Assembly (NCBI RefSeq): GCF_018155095.1
Contig: NZ_NAAI01000004.1
Location: 62,001-126,000 of the forward strand
Length of the DNA: 64,000 nt
Reading direction: 5' to 3'
From: Bartonella queenslandensis
GTDB lineage: Bacteria > Pseudomonadota > Alphaproteobacteria > Rhizobiales > Rhizobiaceae
The notes beneath the pieces were generated by a model. The model searched no databases, was not told the origin of the DNA, and worked only from the letters and a program-made list of their open reading frames with translations. Made by a program: the position numbers and the translations under genes. Each line of letters opens with the position of its first letter. The first letter of the stretch is position 1. This document shows, one piece after another, positions 1 through 9,969 of this stretch.

Positions 1-229
1 AATGTCATTATTTGCTATAAAATCGATCTTTACTAAAATCATTATAAATATAACTTAATATTCTTATATTAAAAATCCATACCATAGATTATCTCTATAT
101 ATAAAATAATAGATATTTATAATAAAATCATCCATTTTTTCCTACAATTTTTAAAGGATGAGCTTATTAACACGTGCAATATCATTATTATTCTAATAAC
201 TTATCTTCAAACAAAAGACCTCAATCATT

Positions 230-502
230 TTATTTAAAAATTGCTTTCCCTCTACTAATTTCTATATTATCATCTACTTTTATTACAAAACGATCTTTAT
301 TAGGAAAAGTGATAAAGCATCCCTTCATACAAATTGTTATCGTTTGATACGTATTTAAAGAAAATCTTAAAGGTATACTGCCTTCGATAATGATGATGGA
401 CTGCATCTTTAAATCAGTATTCTTCACTGTTGCAGCAAAAGATGTTATGGCAAAAATATTCAACAGAATAACTGTAATAAAAGCATAAATATATCTCAAC
501 AT
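230..502 (-). CDS. small putative secreted protein, 90 aa
   Basis: I do not recognise this protein. It begins with a hydrophobic stretch (about residues 4-22) ending in SFAA, which reads as a cleavable signal peptide, so export to the periplasm or beyond is likely. The rest is short, with two cysteines (CMKGCF) and no known motif. The start codon overlaps the last 7 nt of the mechanosensitive-channel gene upstream on the same strand, so the two are probably co-transcribed and translationally coupled. It could instead be a displaced or degenerate tail region of that gene. Moderate confidence that it is a gene; function unknown. Confidence 0.5.
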   Translation of the reverse strand: MLRYIYAFITVILLNIFAITSFAATVKNTDLKMQSIIIIEGSIPLRFSLNTYQTITICMKGCFITFPNKDRFVIKVDDNIEISRGKAIFK

Positions 503-2871
503 TCTAAGATTCCTTCCTCCATAAAACGCCTATATAAGACAAATCGAAGGGTATTGGTTACATGAGAAGATGCAGTAATATTAGGCACATAAATAGCCAA
601 ATTAAAGGAAAAGCTCTTACGATCAAATGCCGTAAAACTCACCTGTGGGACAGGATTTTTTAAAACGCCTTCTGTTGAAGAAGCGATCTCTAACAAAATT
701 TCAACAATATGCTCTGGGGTAACTTTAGATGATACAGTAACTGGGATATCAATCCGTCCTATTTTATTGCGTCGTGTCCAATTACTAACGTTATTATTAA
801 TAAGGCTTGAATTGGGAATAATAATCGTTTTACGTTGAATGGTCTCAAGTTCTGTTGCACGCACACTAATACGCTTAACAACCCCCCCTACTGATCCGGA
901 TTCTATATAGTCCCCTATTTTAAATGGTCTTCCAACTAAAATAATAAGTCCAGAGACAAAATTTTGAACAATATTCTGTAAACCAAAACCAATACCAAGT
1001 GAAAGTCCTCCAGCAATAAGAGCAAAATTTCTAAGATCCAAACCTGCCATTGATAATCCGATCAAAGCAGACACAACAACGCCTCCATAACTTACTACTG
1101 TTTTGATAGAATTACGGATACCAGAATCAAATTCTCCATGAGCCAACACCACATGATCTAACCAACCAATAAATCGGCGAATAAGGAACCAACAGACACC
1201 AAAAGAAATAATTCCTGTTACAAGAGAAATCAAAGAAAGAGTCATATTTCCGATCTGAAAACCGGTCACCGATTGCCACAAAACTGCTTTTAAATCAGAA
1301 TAGGAAAATCCAAACTGTACAGCAATTGGCATTGCACAAAATATAACAACAAACAAATTGAGAAAAACGCTTATAACAACTCCTAATTGATTCATCGTTT
1401 TTTCTTCTAAATGAAACCTCTGCATCAAAAAATGACCAACTGTTGTTTTCATAAATTGGCCTTTAGTTCCAAGTGCTTGAGCGCTTTGTATTCCTAAATA
1501 CATGAGAACTAAGAATGCCCCACCAATCATAATTTGCTGCGTAATAAAACGCGCAAGACCAACATAGCCTAAAAAATTCAACACAAAGAGTAATAATCCC
1601 AAACCAATAAGAGGAATGCGTATATAAAATGGCCAAAAATACGGTTCTTTTTTTTCTCCTTGCAAATTCCTACGTCTAAACCGCAAAGGGATAAATGATA
1701 TTATAAACAGCAATATCGCGACAAGAAAAACAGCAATAAAACTTTTAGCAATTGTCAAAGATAAAGGCGCTGAAATGATTTGATAAATACGATCAAGAAC
1801 AACATCAAAAGCCAAAATTCCCCCTAAAGAAGTGAGTAAAAACACCAATTGAGAAGCAGACGATGGTGTAATATTGAGAAGACGCACATGCGGCCTATTC
1901 GATGATAAAAGAACAACCGCTAAGCGATTGATTAAAAAAACGAAAATAATTTGATACCCAATCATATCAAAAACTGTTGTAAGCTTACCTGGATCTAAGT
2001 GAAAACTACGAAATAAAAACAACACAAGATAAACGCAAAGAACACAGATAAGCGAAGGTAAAAGAACTGAAACAAAGGCGATCAATAAGCGTTGTAAATA
2101 GGATATTTCCTCATTAGACTTCGTAAAGTGGCAATACACATGCACCAGAATTTTATGAGAAAAATACGAAAGCCCCAAAGTAATAAAAAGTGGAATCAAA
2201 AAGCAAAGAAAAAGCTGTAATGATTTGAAATAAAAGATAAAATTGTACCAAGAACTCAACAACAAAAGAAAATCTAATGAAGCCTCTTTTGTTTTCTGGC
2301 CAAGATGTTTAATCATCGGGATTGAAAACTCAAGCCTATCGGTCAGTTTGCGTTTAAAAAGTTCACGAGATTGAGAAATAGAAAGTTCAGCTATTCTATT
2401 TGTCGCCAAAAAAATTTCTTCAAACTGAAGCATTATACTATTAATTTTAGCTTTTTGCTCTATCAAATAAGAGTATTTCTTCTCTGAATTTTTCAGTTTT
2501 TTTACGTCATGTTGGAGCTCGGTTAATTGATCAATAAGTATATTAATCTCATTAAGAGGAGAACGCAAAGCAAATGCTGCCTCCATAGTACGCTCACTGA
2601 TATCTTGTGCACGTAAGCGCATTTCTTTCAAAGCACGCTCATCTTCTAATTTTTTGTCAAAATCTCTTTTTAAAGCTTCAGTACTTTCTTCAAGATCCTT
2701 AATAATAATCTGTTGTTGATGAATAATTTCATCAATTGAATAAGAAGCAACTGTTTGTTCGACAATTGTATTTTGCGTCCCCCCACTTCCCCAAGCACCA
2801 GAATTAAAAACAAAGATAATCCCCCAAAGAAGGAAAAGTTTGTGGATATTTTTTCTACAAAATGAATACAT
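496..2871 (-). CDS. MscS-family mechanosensitive ion channel, large form with periplasmic coiled coil
   Basis: Inner-membrane channel of the MscS superfamily, expected to open under membrane tension and release solutes during osmotic downshock. A signal peptide covers about residues 1-28. A charged coiled-coil segment (about 45-165) lies in the periplasm, followed by many transmembrane helices. The MscS pore helix is near residues 616-640 (AGGLSLGIGFGLQNIVQNF), then the beta domain with GRPFKIGDYIE and IPNSSLINNNVSNWTR. The architecture resembles the large MscK/YbdG-like or DUF3772-type channels rather than the minimal MscS. The protein ends at EEGILEC, where many relatives continue into a short Pro-Phe-Pro tail, so the C-terminus may be clipped. 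A small secreted-protein gene overlaps its 3' end. Confidence 0.85.
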   Translation of the reverse strand: MYSFCRKNIHKLFLLWGIIFVFNSGAWGSGGTQNTIVEQTVASYSIDEIIHQQQIIIKDLEESTEALKRDFDKKLEDERALKEMRLRAQDISERTMEAAFALRSPLNEINILIDQLTELQHDVKKLKNSEKKYSYLIEQKAKINSIMLQFEEIFLATNRIAELSISQSRELFKRKLTDRLEFSIPMIKHLGQKTKEASLDFLLLLSSWYNFIFYFKSLQLFLCFLIPLFITLGLSYFSHKILVHVYCHFTKSNEEISYLQRLLIAFVSVLLPSLICVLCVYLVLFLFRSFHLDPGKLTTVFDMIGYQIIFVFLINRLAVVLLSSNRPHVRLLNITPSSASQLVFLLTSLGGILAFDVVLDRIYQIISAPLSLTIAKSFIAVFLVAILLFIISFIPLRFRRRNLQGEKKEPYFWPFYIRIPLIGLGLLLFVLNFLGYVGLARFITQQIMIGGAFLVLMYLGIQSAQALGTKGQFMKTTVGHFLMQRFHLEEKTMNQLGVVISVFLNLFVVIFCAMPIAVQFGFSYSDLKAVLWQSVTGFQIGNMTLSLISLVTGIISFGVCWFLIRRFIGWLDHVVLAHGEFDSGIRNSIKTVVSYGGVVVSALIGLSMAGLDLRNFALIAGGLSLGIGFGLQNIVQNFVSGLIILVGRPFKIGDYIESGSVGGVVKRISVRATELETIQRKTIIIPNSSLINNNVSNWTRRNKIGRIDIPVTVSSKVTPEHIVEILLEIASSTEGVLKNPVPQVSFTAFDRKSFSFNLAIYVPNITASSHVTNTLRFVLYRRFMEEGILEC

Positions 2872-3059
2872 ATCTACCTTAGACGCACAAAAAGGATTTT
2901 ATCCCCCTTTTTTTTAAATATGGTATAAGATAGATATTTTCAACTTTTATAGAATAATCTTATAAAAGCTTTCCCTTATTCTATAATACTGATAATAAGA
3001 GAAAAAGAAATAGTAAGCATGTAAGCTAAACTCAATAAGATTAAAGAAGGCACTCTGGC

Positions 3060-3461
3060 ATGTTTTTTTTGCACCTCTATTGCAAAAAAGAAAATTTTCT
3101 TCCTTTGACGACTTGGATTTTTCTATCCAGTTTGGGTGTATTTTTGACGAACAACCTAGGAACGCGTGCTTTTTTAATCAAACAATCACACACCAGTAAT
3201 ATCATTAAAACGAATAGATTTGATTTACAAAATCAGTGTAATCAGTTGAATGTTACGAGAACTGAAAACAAAAAACTTGTAACACCCCATACAGAATCTA
3301 TTTTTATGAGGACCTTTCAAAAAATCCTAGCATTGTATCCCTTTTTAATAAAGGTTCCAGCTATTTCCCCACACCTTCGTGACTTTCGAACACAATATTT
3401 TTTAAATAATTTTTCAAATAAACGTGCTCCTCCAAATCAACGCGTTTCTCTTTTAACTTGA
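3060..3461 (+). CDS. hypothetical protein, 133 aa
   Basis: Open frame just upstream of secDF, which is where rhizobia usually carry yajC. It does not look like YajC. It has one hydrophobic segment (about residues 15-32) and a basic, low-complexity remainder with no motif I recognise. It may be a Bartonella-specific protein or the remains of an older gene. Start and coding status are uncertain. Confidence 0.3.
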   Translation: MFFLHLYCKKENFLPLTTWIFLSSLGVFLTNNLGTRAFLIKQSHTSNIIKTNRFDLQNQCNQLNVTRTENKKLVTPHTESIFMRTFQKILALYPFLIKVPAISPHLRDFRTQYFLNNFSNKRAPPNQRVSLLT

Positions 3462-3538
3462 ATTATAAAACGATCATCCTATTTTACTTGTGCTTTTAAC
3501 TTTAATAACTGTTAGATTGCCTATTAGCGGAATATATC

Positions 3539-6052
3539 ATGCGTACACCTGGTTGGTTGACTACCCTTTATTGTTTTATCTTATTAAGCAGCATTTACAT
3601 TGCTTTACCCAATTTATTTTCACACGAACAGGTTAAAAATTCAAGCTTCTTACCTAACACGCGTGTAGCGCTTGGTCTTGATCTTCAAGGAGGCTCTTCT
3701 CTCCTGCTTGAAGTTGATAGTAAAACGTTAAAACGCGATCAATTACACATCGTTTTAAACAATGTACGAAATACACTGCGTGAAAAACAAATCCGTACCT
3801 CAAGTGTTCGTATCGTTGAAGATAGCGTTGTTGCCCTTATTTCTGATGCATCAGAACTTGAAAAAGCAAGCGCTGCTTTAAATACATTAATAACGCCCAT
3901 ACACAGTAGCTTTGGGACGACAGAACATAACATCACAATTAGTGCTCAAAATGAAACACTCCGCGTCACATTAACGCAAGCAGGTATTAAAGATCGTATA
4001 AGCAATGCTATTGAACAAAGCTTAGAAATCATCCGTCGCCGTATCGATCAAGTTGGTGTTTCAGAACCCGCCATCCAAAAGGTCGGAAATGATCGTATTA
4101 TGGTCCAATTGCCTGGCTTACAAGATCCCAAACAACTGCGCAATCTTTTAGGAACAACTGCTAAGATGAGTTTTCATCTTGTTCCTTCTAATGTGGATCC
4201 CAATAATCCCCCTATAGGTGTTTCTATTCTTCCTGGATATACGGATGAAACACAACATTATGCAATTTATGATCAAATTGCTTTAGATGGAAATGTCCTG
4301 AAAGATGCCCGTGCAGGTTTTGACCCGCAAATGCCAGGACGTTCTATTATTTCATTTACGCTAGATGCTGCTGGGGCAAAAATATTTGCCGATATCACAC
4401 GACAAAATATTAACCGTCCTTTTGCCATTGTTCTGGATAATAAAGTTTTAACCGCTCCTACCATCAATAGTGTCATTCCCAATGGACAAGGTCAAATTAC
4501 AGGAAATTTTGACCCCAAAGAAGCCTCAACTCTGGCTGCTCTGCTCCGTGCTGGTTCCCTTCCCGCACCACTCACTGTCATTGAAGAGAGAACGGTAGGT
4601 CCAAATCTTGGAGCTGATGCCATCCAAATGGGACTTTACACCGGCATAATTGGCTTTATTCTTGTTGCAATTTTTATTTTTCTTCTCTACCGCATTTGGG
4701 GGCTCATTGCCAATATAGCACTTGCTCTCCACACAATCTTAACATTTGCTGCCCTCAGTCTCCTCGGTGCTACACTGACCTTGCCTGGTATTGCTGGTAT
4801 TATCTTAGGCATCGGTATTGCTGTTGATGCCAATATTCTCATCAACGAACGTATCCGTGAAGAAAGTCGAAAAGGTGTGAGTGCTTTTGCGGCTCTAGAT
4901 CGTGGATTTAAACAGGCTTTTGCAACTATTGTTGATGCAAATGTTACGGCCATTATAGCCACTATTTTACTATTTTGGTTTGGTACCGGTCCTGTTCGTG
5001 GTTTCGCTGTAACAATGTTGCTTGGTATTATCATCTCCATGTTCACAAATATCACCATTGTCCGTATCATTATGATTTGGATTGTTCGTAAATGGAAAAT
5101 TAAGAAATTACATATTCACTCTGCTTTTAACATTATTCCACAAAACACGACTTTTCACTTTATGAAAGCGCGCTTCATTGGTATTAGCGTCTCAATCGTT
5201 TTATCAATTGCTTCAGTTGTTCTCTTTTTTAAGCCTGGCTTGAATTTCGGCATTGATTTCATTGGCGGTAGCCAAATGAGTATTACCACGAAAAGGCCAG
5301 CAGACCTAGCAACTCTGCGTTCCAAGCTTTCCACTCTTAATATTGGTGAAGTTACCCTGCAAAATATTGATAACGAAAACACTGTACTCATTCGCATGCA
5401 GAAACAAAGTGGGAGCGAAGCACAACAAACTATCGCCATTGATAAGGTCAAAACAGCTGTACAAAATATCTATCCTGATACGACATTTGATCAAATAGAA
5501 GTTGTTGGTCCCAAAATTTCAGGCGAGCTTGCTACCGCTGCGTTTACAGCTGTTATTCTTGCGGCTATTGCCATGTCTCTCTATATATGGTTACGCTTTG
5601 AATGGTTCTTTGCCATTGGAGCGATTGTCACGCTCATTCTAGATACCACAAAAATGATTGGCTTTTTTGCTTTATTTCAATTTGATTTTAATTTAACCGC
5701 CATCGCTGCACTCTTAACAATTGTTGGATATTCTATAAATGATAAAGTTGTTGTCTATGATAGGATGCGCGAAAATATGCGTCTTTATAAAAAAATGCCG
5801 TTGCGCGAACTGATTGATTTGTCAATTAATCAGGTTCTTGTCCGTTGTTTTTTTACATCAGCCACAACAATTCTTGCCATGCTCCCCATGGCGATATGGG
5901 GTGGAAGTGCTGTTCATAATTTTGCATTGCCTATGGTCTTTGGGATTATTATTGCGACATCATCCTCTATCTTTATCGCTGCGCCTATTTTACTCCTACT
6001 GGGAAACTGGTGGCGTGAACGAAATAATCGTGCAAATACTAAAGTAAAGTGA
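3539..6052 (+). CDS. secDF: fused protein translocase subunit SecDF
   Basis: Membrane component that assists SecYEG export, using proton motive force to pull substrates out on the periplasmic side. SecD and SecF are fused in one 837-residue chain, a form common in Rhizobiales. The SecD half has the N-terminal LGLDLQGGSSLLLEV motif (about 46-59), a periplasmic P1 domain, and the RND-type helix pair with GIGIAVDANILINERIREE near 424-442. The SecF half restarts with GIDFIGGSQM near 570 and has its own signature GYSINDKVVVYDRMREN near 730. The ATG at 3539 follows a weak AGCGGAA-type site. No yajC is adjacent. Confidence 0.96.
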   Translation: MRTPGWLTTLYCFILLSSIYIALPNLFSHEQVKNSSFLPNTRVALGLDLQGGSSLLLEVDSKTLKRDQLHIVLNNVRNTLREKQIRTSSVRIVEDSVVALISDASELEKASAALNTLITPIHSSFGTTEHNITISAQNETLRVTLTQAGIKDRISNAIEQSLEIIRRRIDQVGVSEPAIQKVGNDRIMVQLPGLQDPKQLRNLLGTTAKMSFHLVPSNVDPNNPPIGVSILPGYTDETQHYAIYDQIALDGNVLKDARAGFDPQMPGRSIISFTLDAAGAKIFADITRQNINRPFAIVLDNKVLTAPTINSVIPNGQGQITGNFDPKEASTLAALLRAGSLPAPLTVIEERTVGPNLGADAIQMGLYTGIIGFILVAIFIFLLYRIWGLIANIALALHTILTFAALSLLGATLTLPGIAGIILGIGIAVDANILINERIREESRKGVSAFAALDRGFKQAFATIVDANVTAIIATILLFWFGTGPVRGFAVTMLLGIIISMFTNITIVRIIMIWIVRKWKIKKLHIHSAFNIIPQNTTFHFMKARFIGISVSIVLSIASVVLFFKPGLNFGIDFIGGSQMSITTKRPADLATLRSKLSTLNIGEVTLQNIDNENTVLIRMQKQSGSEAQQTIAIDKVKTAVQNIYPDTTFDQIEVVGPKISGELATAAFTAVILAAIAMSLYIWLRFEWFFAIGAIVTLILDTTKMIGFFALFQFDFNLTAIAALLTIVGYSINDKVVVYDRMRENMRLYKKMPLRELIDLSINQVLVRCFFTSATTILAMLPMAIWGGSAVHNFALPMVFGIIIATSSSIFIAAPILLLLGNWWRERNNRANTKVK

Positions 6053-6145
6053 AATGAAAGTGCCCTTTAATGTATATGATATCTTTTCATAAAAATATTG
6101 TCATTTTCATTTCTTCACTCTTTGATTAAGAATAGTAAATAATCC

Positions 6146-7897
6146 ATGCTCCATGACACTCCTCTAATTACAACGATTGTTGCCGGTTTATGTTTAGCAT
6201 TTCTTTTAGGAATGATTGCTAGCCGTTTACGTATTTCACCCCTTGTAGGCTATTTGTTAGCTGGTGTTATTGTGGGACCCAATACAGGTGGATTTAAAAT
6301 AGATTCCATTATTATCAATCAACTTGCTGAAATTGGTATTATTTTGCTCATGTTTGGGGTTGGGTTACACTTTTCGTTAAAAGACCTTTTATCTGTCAAA
6401 GCGATTGCTATCCCCGCTGCTATTGCCCAAATGGCATTTTCTACTTTTCTAGGCTTGTGCCTTGGTCTGATTATGGGATGGGGCTTCAGCGGGAGTTTGA
6501 TCTTCGGTCTTGCTTTATCTATAGCAAGTACTGTTATCCTGCTCCGTGCTTTGCAAGAGCGCCATCTTATTGAAACAGAAAAAGGACGCATTGCCGTTGG
6601 ATGGTTGATTATTGAGGATTTAGCAATGGTCCTTATACTTGTCCTCATACCTTCCTTGGCAAGTGCCCTCAGCAATACCAAAAAGGAAGCATTGGATCCT
6701 CTTGTTCAATGGTTGGATTTAAGTATTTGGGGTATTTTTGGTCTTACCATCCTGAAAGTAATTCTATTTATCGCACTGATGCTCATCATTGGACGACGCG
6801 TTATCCCGTGGCTTCTAAAAATGAGTGCACAATCGGGATCACGTGAATTATTCCGTCTTAGCGTCTTTGCTATCGCCTTAGGCGTAGCTTTCGGAGCCGC
6901 TCATTTATTTGGTGTTTCTCTTTCTCTTGGTGCTTTTTTTGCCGGTATGGTCATGAGCGAATCGGAATTAAGTCACCGTGCCGCTGAAGAATCTTTACCT
7001 CTGCGTGATGCCTTTTCTGTTCTCTTTTTTGTTTCTGTAGGCATGTTATTTGACCCAGAAAAACTCTTGACTCATTTTTTCCCTCTCTTAGCAACTATAT
7101 TCATCATCGTAATTGGCAAATCTGCTGTTGCTTTTTTCATCGTTAAAGCTTTTCGCTATTCTAATGCAACAGCTTTGACGATTGCCGCAAGTCTTGCCCA
7201 AATTGGAGAATTTTCCTTTATCCTTGCCGGTTTAAGTCTAAGCTTAGGACTTTTAAACAATGACGCTCATGATTTAATTCTTGGAGGAGCAATTTTTTCT
7301 ATTTTGCTTAATCCTCTTGTTTTCATTGCCTGTAATAAAATTAAAAAACGTCTAGAAAAATTTTCAACCTCTTCACAAAATACCCAAACAATTATTGATA
7401 TCGATCCACAAGATCCAGACCAAGATTTTTTACCAATGACCTTAAAAAGCAACCATATCGTCATTATTGGCTATAGTGGTATCGGTAAGTGTGTTGCATT
7501 ATCTTTAATAAATAGAGATAAACCTATCGTAATTGTAGAAGAATCAAAACGCCTCTCTGATAAAGCAATTTCAGATGGCTTTGAGGTTATTTGCGGCAAT
7601 ATCATTCAACAAGAAATAATGAACGCAGCCAATATAAATAATGCACATAAAGTTGTTATTACAATGCGAAGTACCATTGAAGTAGGAGAATGCATCGTGA
7701 ATATACGTGATATGAAGAAGGATATCCAGATAATCACACATGCATTATCCGATACAGAAACATCTTATCTCATTGATTTAGGTGCTGATGTTGTAGTAAC
7801 GGATGATGAAGAAATTGCCAATGGCATTATAGAGCATATAACAGAACAACGATCTGTAAAGAATATACTCAATGATGAAAATTTACAGAAAACATAA
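6146..7897 (+). CDS. CPA2-family cation:proton antiporter with TrkA-N domain (KefB/YbaL-like)
   Basis: Monovalent cation:proton antiporter 2 family protein, probably exchanging K+ or Na+ for protons in the inner membrane. Residues 1 to about 400 form 12 or more membrane helices, with the family motif LLAGVIVGPNTGG near 38-50. The C-terminal part, from about residue 434, is a cytosolic Rossmann-like TrkA-N (RCK) domain beginning HIVIIGYSGIGKCVALSL, which would bind a nucleotide and gate transport. Length and layout match YbaL/KefB relatives. The next gene starts 15 nt after the stop, suggesting an operon. The ion cannot be read from sequence alone. Confidence 0.88.
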   Translation: MLHDTPLITTIVAGLCLAFLLGMIASRLRISPLVGYLLAGVIVGPNTGGFKIDSIIINQLAEIGIILLMFGVGLHFSLKDLLSVKAIAIPAAIAQMAFSTFLGLCLGLIMGWGFSGSLIFGLALSIASTVILLRALQERHLIETEKGRIAVGWLIIEDLAMVLILVLIPSLASALSNTKKEALDPLVQWLDLSIWGIFGLTILKVILFIALMLIIGRRVIPWLLKMSAQSGSRELFRLSVFAIALGVAFGAAHLFGVSLSLGAFFAGMVMSESELSHRAAEESLPLRDAFSVLFFVSVGMLFDPEKLLTHFFPLLATIFIIVIGKSAVAFFIVKAFRYSNATALTIAASLAQIGEFSFILAGLSLSLGLLNNDAHDLILGGAIFSILLNPLVFIACNKIKKRLEKFSTSSQNTQTIIDIDPQDPDQDFLPMTLKSNHIVIIGYSGIGKCVALSLINRDKPIVIVEESKRLSDKAISDGFEVICGNIIQQEIMNAANINNAHKVVITMRSTIEVGECIVNIRDMKKDIQIITHALSDTETSYLIDLGADVVVTDDEEIANGIIEHITEQRSVKNILNDENLQKT

Positions 7898-7912
7898 AAT
7901 GGATAAAGACGC

Positions 7913-8866
7913 GTGAAAATAAAGCAATTTATATGGCCCTTAATTGGTATCTTAGCAATGCTGATATCTATTCGGATTCTTTATATAAAGCTCTCTGCCA
8001 TTTCGTTCGGAGACGTATTGGAACGTTTGAGCGATTTAAATGCACAGCACTGGTTATTAGCCTGTTTATGTTCTCTCCTTGCTTATGCTGCTCTTGCTGG
8101 ATATGATCGAATTGCCTTACAACATCTAGGTCATAAAATTTCTTGGATTTTTATCGCTATATGTTCATTTACAACTTATGCTCTTTCGCACAATATCGGC
8201 GCTTCCGTTTTTTCTGGTGCCGTTGTGCGTTATCGCGCTTATAGAATGAAAGGATTAAATGGAACAGAAATCGCAATACTGGTAGGTTTTTGCTCTTTTA
8301 CTTTTGTAATTGGCACAATCTTACTGTTGGGAATCGTTTTGGTTTTGCAACCTGAACTTATCACTCTCATTCATGAAGGACTTCCTGAATGGCTAGGAAT
8401 GACAGTTGGAGTAATTTTACTAAGCTGTATAGCACTTTACACATTTGGGAGCTGGCTTCAATTGAAACCCTTACGCTTGGGCAAGAAAATTCAGCTTTCC
8501 TATCCGCGGCTAAAAATTGTTATTCAACAGCTCCTCATTAGCCCCCTAGAGCTTTTAGGAGCAGCAGGAATTATATATGCTGTTCTCCCCTACAATGCAG
8601 ATATTCATTTTATTTCTGTTCTTGGTGTTTTCCTAGCATCTTTTACGTTAACCCTTCTCTCCAATGCTCCAGCAGGAGGAGTAGGCGTTCTTGAAGCGCT
8701 CTTCATAACAGGTATGCCCGATGTAAATCCAACCGATGTTATCGCAGCACTTATTGTCTTTAGAATACTTTATTTGATCATACCACTTATCATTTCATTA
8801 TTTGTGGTCGCCATTTTTGAAACGCAACAATATTGGAAAAGAGCCCCCAAAACACCACCTAAATAG
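7913..8866 (+). CDS. UPF0104 / lysylphosphatidylglycerol synthase-like integral membrane protein
   Basis: Polytopic membrane protein of 317 residues with about eight hydrophobic helices. It resembles the transmembrane domain of MprF-type lysylphosphatidylglycerol synthases (UPF0104/YbhN). It lacks the C-terminal aminoacyltransferase domain, so it would not itself aminoacylate lipids. A role as a lipid-handling or flippase-like protein is possible but unproven. Family-like motifs include NIGASVFSGAVVRYRAY and SNAPAGGVGVLEALF. It starts at GTG, 15 nt after the antiporter stop, so the two are probably one transcript. Confidence 0.75.
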   Translation: MKIKQFIWPLIGILAMLISIRILYIKLSAISFGDVLERLSDLNAQHWLLACLCSLLAYAALAGYDRIALQHLGHKISWIFIAICSFTTYALSHNIGASVFSGAVVRYRAYRMKGLNGTEIAILVGFCSFTFVIGTILLLGIVLVLQPELITLIHEGLPEWLGMTVGVILLSCIALYTFGSWLQLKPLRLGKKIQLSYPRLKIVIQQLLISPLELLGAAGIIYAVLPYNADIHFISVLGVFLASFTLTLLSNAPAGGVGVLEALFITGMPDVNPTDVIAALIVFRILYLIIPLIISLFVVAIFETQQYWKRAPKTPPK

Positions 8867-9458
8867 ATAAAAGGCTATCCGCTGCTTCTTTTTTTGTGTG
8901 CCTATAAATAATATAATCATTCAGTAACGAAGGTGCATATGTAAAATAATGCAATTATTATTTTTATTGATTTTTTTTACCTTCAAACTTGCAATGTTCC
9001 CTTTATAAGAAGCTTACCCTGAGAAAAACATAGAAATATTTGTCTATCTTCCTGAAAAAAGTCTCTCATAAACTTAAAAACAGCTATCCGTATAGAAAAT
9101 AATCGTTTCTATAACATTCAACATATTGATTTATAAAGATAATTTATCATTATTCAACTTGAATGAGTACCTTAAACCCCATAAGATTCTCTCATTTCAA
9201 ATTTCTCTATAATAAATCCAATAAAAACCATTCGCTTGTACGTTATAAGCGGGCAAAGCCGTATGGAATGAAACTGTGTAAGAAATGACTAAAAATGCCT
9301 TTTCTGAAGAGTCTCAAATACCAAGAGCTATCGGTATAACACCCACGAGCTGGCATAGTGTGTGGCGTGTTGGATTGCCCTACTCCTCAATTTCACTGAG
9401 CCTCTTATATCTTAAAAATTTTTACACAATCAATAAATTATTTAGTGTACAAAATAAA
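8867..9458. other. intergenic region, no supported gene
   Basis: About 590 bases of AT-rich sequence between the UPF0104 gene and tRNA-Lys. I see no convincing gene and no clear terminator. A short open frame here runs on into the tRNA gene and is not credible. A less AT-rich patch around 9320-9400 could be the scar of an older gene, but I cannot name it. Confidence 0.5.
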
Positions 9459-9534
<76 letters not shown>

Positions 9535-9969
9535 ATAAGCTTCCCAAGAGATGAGAATAAGCGTTTCTATAACGCCCCTAAGTTTAGATGTCTAGATATT
9601 TTGTTGTTTTTTAATAGCCTCATCGTCTGTAGAATTTAAAATATGATATTCACCACTTGATCTTATATAAAAATAGACCCATTATAAGAAGCTCTATAAA
9701 TAAATATTCTGATTGTCATACATAATCTATAGTTGGAGGATTATCGAGCATAATGCCCGAGAAAAATTTAGAGGAACCTTCTTGTCGTTGTCAGCGGAAT
9801 GGGGCATCGTTTTATTTTATCAATAATCATATGCGTTTAAGCAATATTTTTCTGTTTTTTTCTTTGAATGTAAGTTTTTTACATCCAAAGTTCATGATCT
9901 TATGCACGAATTAAAGCCCATGAATTTTTTTTGTCAATCGCGCGCTTTTAAGCTTTTAAAAGGTGAGAC
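9535..9969 (+). promoter_or_regulatory. long leader upstream of the TerC-family gene with possible structured RNA
   Basis: This 435-base region separates tRNA-Lys from the TerC-family gene. It contains ATGCCC (from 9753) that can pair with GGGCAT (ending about 9808), followed by a T-rich run. A second inverted repeat, ATGTAA/TTACAT, lies around 9866-9882. Some TerC-family genes elsewhere are controlled by manganese riboswitches of the yybP-ykoY class, but I could not match that consensus here. A 53-codon frame at 9753-9914 has a GGAGGA upstream but no recognisable product. A regulatory role is only a possibility. Confidence 0.25.

Noticed and set aside
4687-5070. Open frames on the minus strand opposite secDF
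   Set aside because: They are shadows of a strongly supported plus-strand gene and have no family resemblance or ribosome site.
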